Source of the DNA: Listeria valentina
GTDB lineage: Bacteria > Bacillota > Bacilli > Lactobacillales > Listeriaceae
NCBI RefSeq assembly: GCF_011800755.1
Contig: NZ_JAATJW010000005.1
Span: 1 to 64,000 of the forward strand
Reading direction: 5' to 3'
DNA length: 64,000 nucleotides
Shown here: positions 62,067-64,000 of the stretch, one piece after another
How positions within the stretch are numbered: the first letter of the stretch is position 1
How the letters are laid out: each line of letters begins with the position of its first letter
Notes under the pieces: model-generated
The model's database searches: none
Seen by the model: only the letters and a program-made list of their open reading frames with translations
Told to the model about the DNA's origin: nothing
Position numbers and translations under genes: made by a program

Positions 62067-63326
62067 ATGAAAAAAGCTGAAATTATTGCAGTAGGAACCG
62101 AAATTTTAATGGGGCAAATTACAAACTCGAATGCTACTTTTTTATCACGTGAGCTAGCTGAGCTTGGCATATATGTTTACTTCCATACAGTAGTTGGGGA
62201 CAACCCGAAACGACTTGAAGAAGTGATTCGAATCGCGGAATCGCGGAGTGACCTTTTAATTTTTACGGGAGGACTTGGCCCAACAGAAGATGATTTAACG
62301 AAGCAAATTCTTGCTCATTACTTAAAAAAAGAGCTTGTAACGGATCAGGGGCATCTTGATAAAATCACAGACTATTTTGCTGTCAGTGGTCGAAAAATGA
62401 CGGATAATAACAAATTACAAGCGCTAGTTATCAAAGATTCGACCGTTTTAAAAAATGATTTTGGCTTTGCGGCAGGAATGATGTTTACGGAAAATGAAAA
62501 AAACTATATTCTTCTTCCCGGACCTCCGTCAGAAATGAAACCAATGTTTAAAACGTATACGAAGCCTTTACTAGCTGCTTCGATGAATGGGGATTCTATT
62601 CACTTGGAATCTCGGATTTTGCATTTCTTTGGCATTGGAGAATCGAAGCTTGCTCACGATTTGAGCGATTTGATTGAAAAACAGTCCAATCCGACAATTG
62701 CGACATATGCGTCGGACAATGAAGTTGAAATCCGCCTAACAGCAAGTGCCAAAACAAAATCTGAGGCAGACCGCTTACTCGATGAAATTGAGAAAGAAAT
62801 CAAACTTCGAGATGGTGAATTTATTTACGGTTACGGAGATGAATCGCTTGCGGATGTTGTAGTCAAGAAGCTACTTGCGAATAAACTGACAATAGCGGCA
62901 GCGGAAAGTTTAACAGCCGGTGCCTTTCAAGCAGAATTAGGTGCACATGCGGGGGTTTCCGAAGTCTTGAAAGGCGGAATGGTCACTTACCAGACATCAA
63001 TCAAACAAGCAATTTTAGGTGTTTCCTGTGAAGTAATTGAACGTGACGGTGTAGTGAGTGCAGCCTGTGCAAAAGAAATGGCAGAAAAGATTCGCGAAAA
63101 ATGTGAATCGCAAATCGGCATTAGTTTCACTGGAGTGGCAGGTCCTGATTCACTAGAAGGACATGCCGCGGGTACTGTATATATTGGATTAAGTGTGGAA
63201 GGATTTTTAACTGAAACTTACCTGTTCCATTTTGGCAGAGATCGCAATCATAATCGAGCCCGTTCAGTAAAACAAGGGTTTCAACTTATAAATCAGTTTA
63301 TTGACGAAAAATGGCAGAATGCTTAA
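62067..63326 (+). CDS. cinA: Competence/damage-inducible protein CinA
   Basis: A 419-residue protein. The N-terminal molybdopterin-binding-like domain begins MKKAEIIAVGTEILMGQITN, and the C-terminal deamidase domain has AAESLTAGAFQAELGAHAGVS and GISFTGVAGPDS. Family members deamidate NMN or hydrolyse ADP-ribose. The start is the ATG at 62067, after AAAGGATG; the frame could begin at 62040. Together with recA downstream it is a normal Bacilli pair. Confidence 0.93.
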   Translation: MKKAEIIAVGTEILMGQITNSNATFLSRELAELGIYVYFHTVVGDNPKRLEEVIRIAESRSDLLIFTGGLGPTEDDLTKQILAHYLKKELVTDQGHLDKITDYFAVSGRKMTDNNKLQALVIKDSTVLKNDFGFAAGMMFTENEKNYILLPGPPSEMKPMFKTYTKPLLAASMNGDSIHLESRILHFFGIGESKLAHDLSDLIEKQSNPTIATYASDNEVEIRLTASAKTKSEADRLLDEIEKEIKLRDGEFIYGYGDESLADVVVKKLLANKLTIAAAESLTAGAFQAELGAHAGVSEVLKGGMVTYQTSIKQAILGVSCEVIERDGVVSAACAKEMAEKIREKCESQIGISFTGVAGPDSLEGHAAGTVYIGLSVEGFLTETYLFHFGRDRNHNRARSVKQGFQLINQFIDEKWQNA

Positions 63327-63443
63327 GCGAGAAACGGCAGGAAAGCCTTATAAATTCTCATTTCTTGCTTTAAAAAAAGGTTGGACGAATTCACTTCATC
63401 AGGCTATAATGAAAAAGAATTGAAGAGTGATCCTGAAAAAACA

Positions 63444-63457
63444 CGAACATTTATTCG
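63444..63457 (+). promoter_or_regulatory. LexA (SOS) box upstream of recA
   Basis: CGAACATTTATTCG agrees with the Bacillus-type SOS box CGAAC-N4-GTTCG in all but one base of the right half. It lies just upstream of a TTGCTT -35 (63462-63467) with TAAGAT at 63484-63489. Confidence 0.7.
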
Positions 63458-63574
63458 CTTTTTGCTTGATTATTTATTTCGAATAAGATATAGTATTTTT
63501 AGAGATGAAAAAAGAGAATTATCTGCTGGTTGCATAAAGTAATAAGTGAAGTAGATAATGAAGGAGGAAATAAC

Positions 63575-64000
63575 GTGAACGATCGTCAAGCGGCTTTAGA
63601 CCAAGCTTTAAAATCGATTGAAAAACAATTTGGTAAAGGTTCCGTCATGAAATTAGGGGAACATAGCGATCAAAATATATCGACCGTATCAAGCGGCTCG
63701 TTAGCATTAGATATTGCCCTTGGCGTAGGGGGATATCCACGTGGTCGGATTATCGAAACTTACGGACCAGAAAGTTCTGGTAAAACTACTGTTGCGCTTC
63801 ATGCTATTGCTGAAGTACAAAAACAAGGTGGAACAGCAGCCTTTATTGATGCTGAGCATGCGCTTGATCCAACTTATGCCAAAAACCTAGGCGTTAATAT
63901 TGATGAGTTACTACTTTCACAACCAGATACTGGGGAGCAGGCTCTTGAAATTGCGGAGGCACTTGTTCGAAGTGGCGCGATTGATATCCTAGTTATCGAC
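63575..64000 (+). CDS. recA: RecA recombinase (N-terminal part, cut by window edge)
   Basis: The first 142 codons of RecA, open at the right edge. The start is GTG at 63575 behind AAGGAGG. The sequence is clearly Rec[20 protein letters not shown], then the Walker [14 protein letters not shown] and IDAEHALDP, with LVID at the edge. It binds single-stranded DNA, drives strand exchange and triggers LexA cleavage. A LexA box lies in the leader. Confidence 0.97.
   Translation, partial: MNDRQAALDQALKSIEKQFGKGSVMKLGEHSDQNISTVSSGSLALDIALGVGGYPRGRIIETYGPESSGKTTVALHAIAEVQKQGGTAAFIDAEHALDPTYAKNLGVNIDELLLSQPDTGEQALEIAEALVRSGAIDILVID

Noticed and set aside
1-64000. CRISPR arrays, tRNA or rRNA genes, prophage or defence islands
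   Set aside because: No repeat arrays, cloverleaf sequences, phage or defence genes were recognised; gene order is that of a conserved core region.

Overview
The window comes from a low-GC Gram-positive chromosome, and the gene order points to Listeria. From memory, the run rpmG, 5-FCL, gluP, yqgQ, glcK, comG operon, gcvT-gcvPA-gcvPB, yqhL/P/Q, efp, accBC, nusB, folD, xseAB, ispA, csp, dxs, tlyA, argR, recN, ptb-buk-bkd, gnd, lisRK, yidC, idi, tepA, ftsK, tcsA, nup transporter, ymfF/H/I/M, pgsA, cinA, recA matches the L. monocytogenes block around lmo1333-lmo1398. lisRK, tcsA and a Prli42-type miniprotein support the genus. I cannot resolve the species; it may be one distant from L. monocytogenes. 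Almost everything is core genome. The only mobile DNA seen is the end of an IS1182-type element at the left edge.

Layout. 1-417: end of an IS with the 5' part of its transposase, abutting a palindrome behind yqzC. 447-1353: yqzC and yqzD (minus). 1548-6371: rpmG, 5-FCL, gluP, yqgQ, glcK and a YqgU-like lipoprotein (plus). 6408-10084: comGA-GG competence pseudopilus operon (minus), with comGB frameshifted at a run of nine A. 10396-14503: glycine riboswitch and the glycine-cleavage genes. 14543-16904: pentapeptide protein, YqhL, YqhP, YqhQ (minus). 17059-30722: a long plus-strand run covering an M24 peptidase, EF-P, acetyl-CoA carboxylase subunits, NusB, FolD, XseAB, isoprenoid genes, cold-shock protein, DXS, TlyA, ArgR and RecN. 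30850-37726: branched-chain keto-acid operon (ptb, buk, lpd, bkdAA, bkdAB, bkdB), which supplies primers for branched fatty acids. 37866-37961: a 31-residue membrane miniprotein, Prli42, on the minus strand. 38086-43097: M20 peptidase, Gnd, LisRK. 43143-44637: YidC, a small unknown protein and acylphosphatase (minus). 44765-63326: DUF1033, IPP isomerase, TrhO (minus), YitT, TepA, FtsK/SpoIIIE, TcsA with an ABC nucleoside importer, the YmfF/YmfH M16 pair, YmfI, RodZ-like YmfM, PgsA and CinA. 63575 to the right edge: the first 142 codons of recA.

I see no clearly new multi-gene defence or mobile system. The points most worth a second look are the A9 frameshift in comGB, a single-aptamer glycine riboswitch with its own terminator, a possible pseudoknot behind bkdB next to prli42, the IS junction at a palindromic terminator, the altered GxSG motif in GluP, and several unassigned dyads and candidate operator sites (cre, CodY, ARG, LexA). 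Many genes here use TTG or GTG starts, and several start calls below were moved downstream to fit the ribosome binding site. No tRNA, rRNA or CRISPR array was seen.
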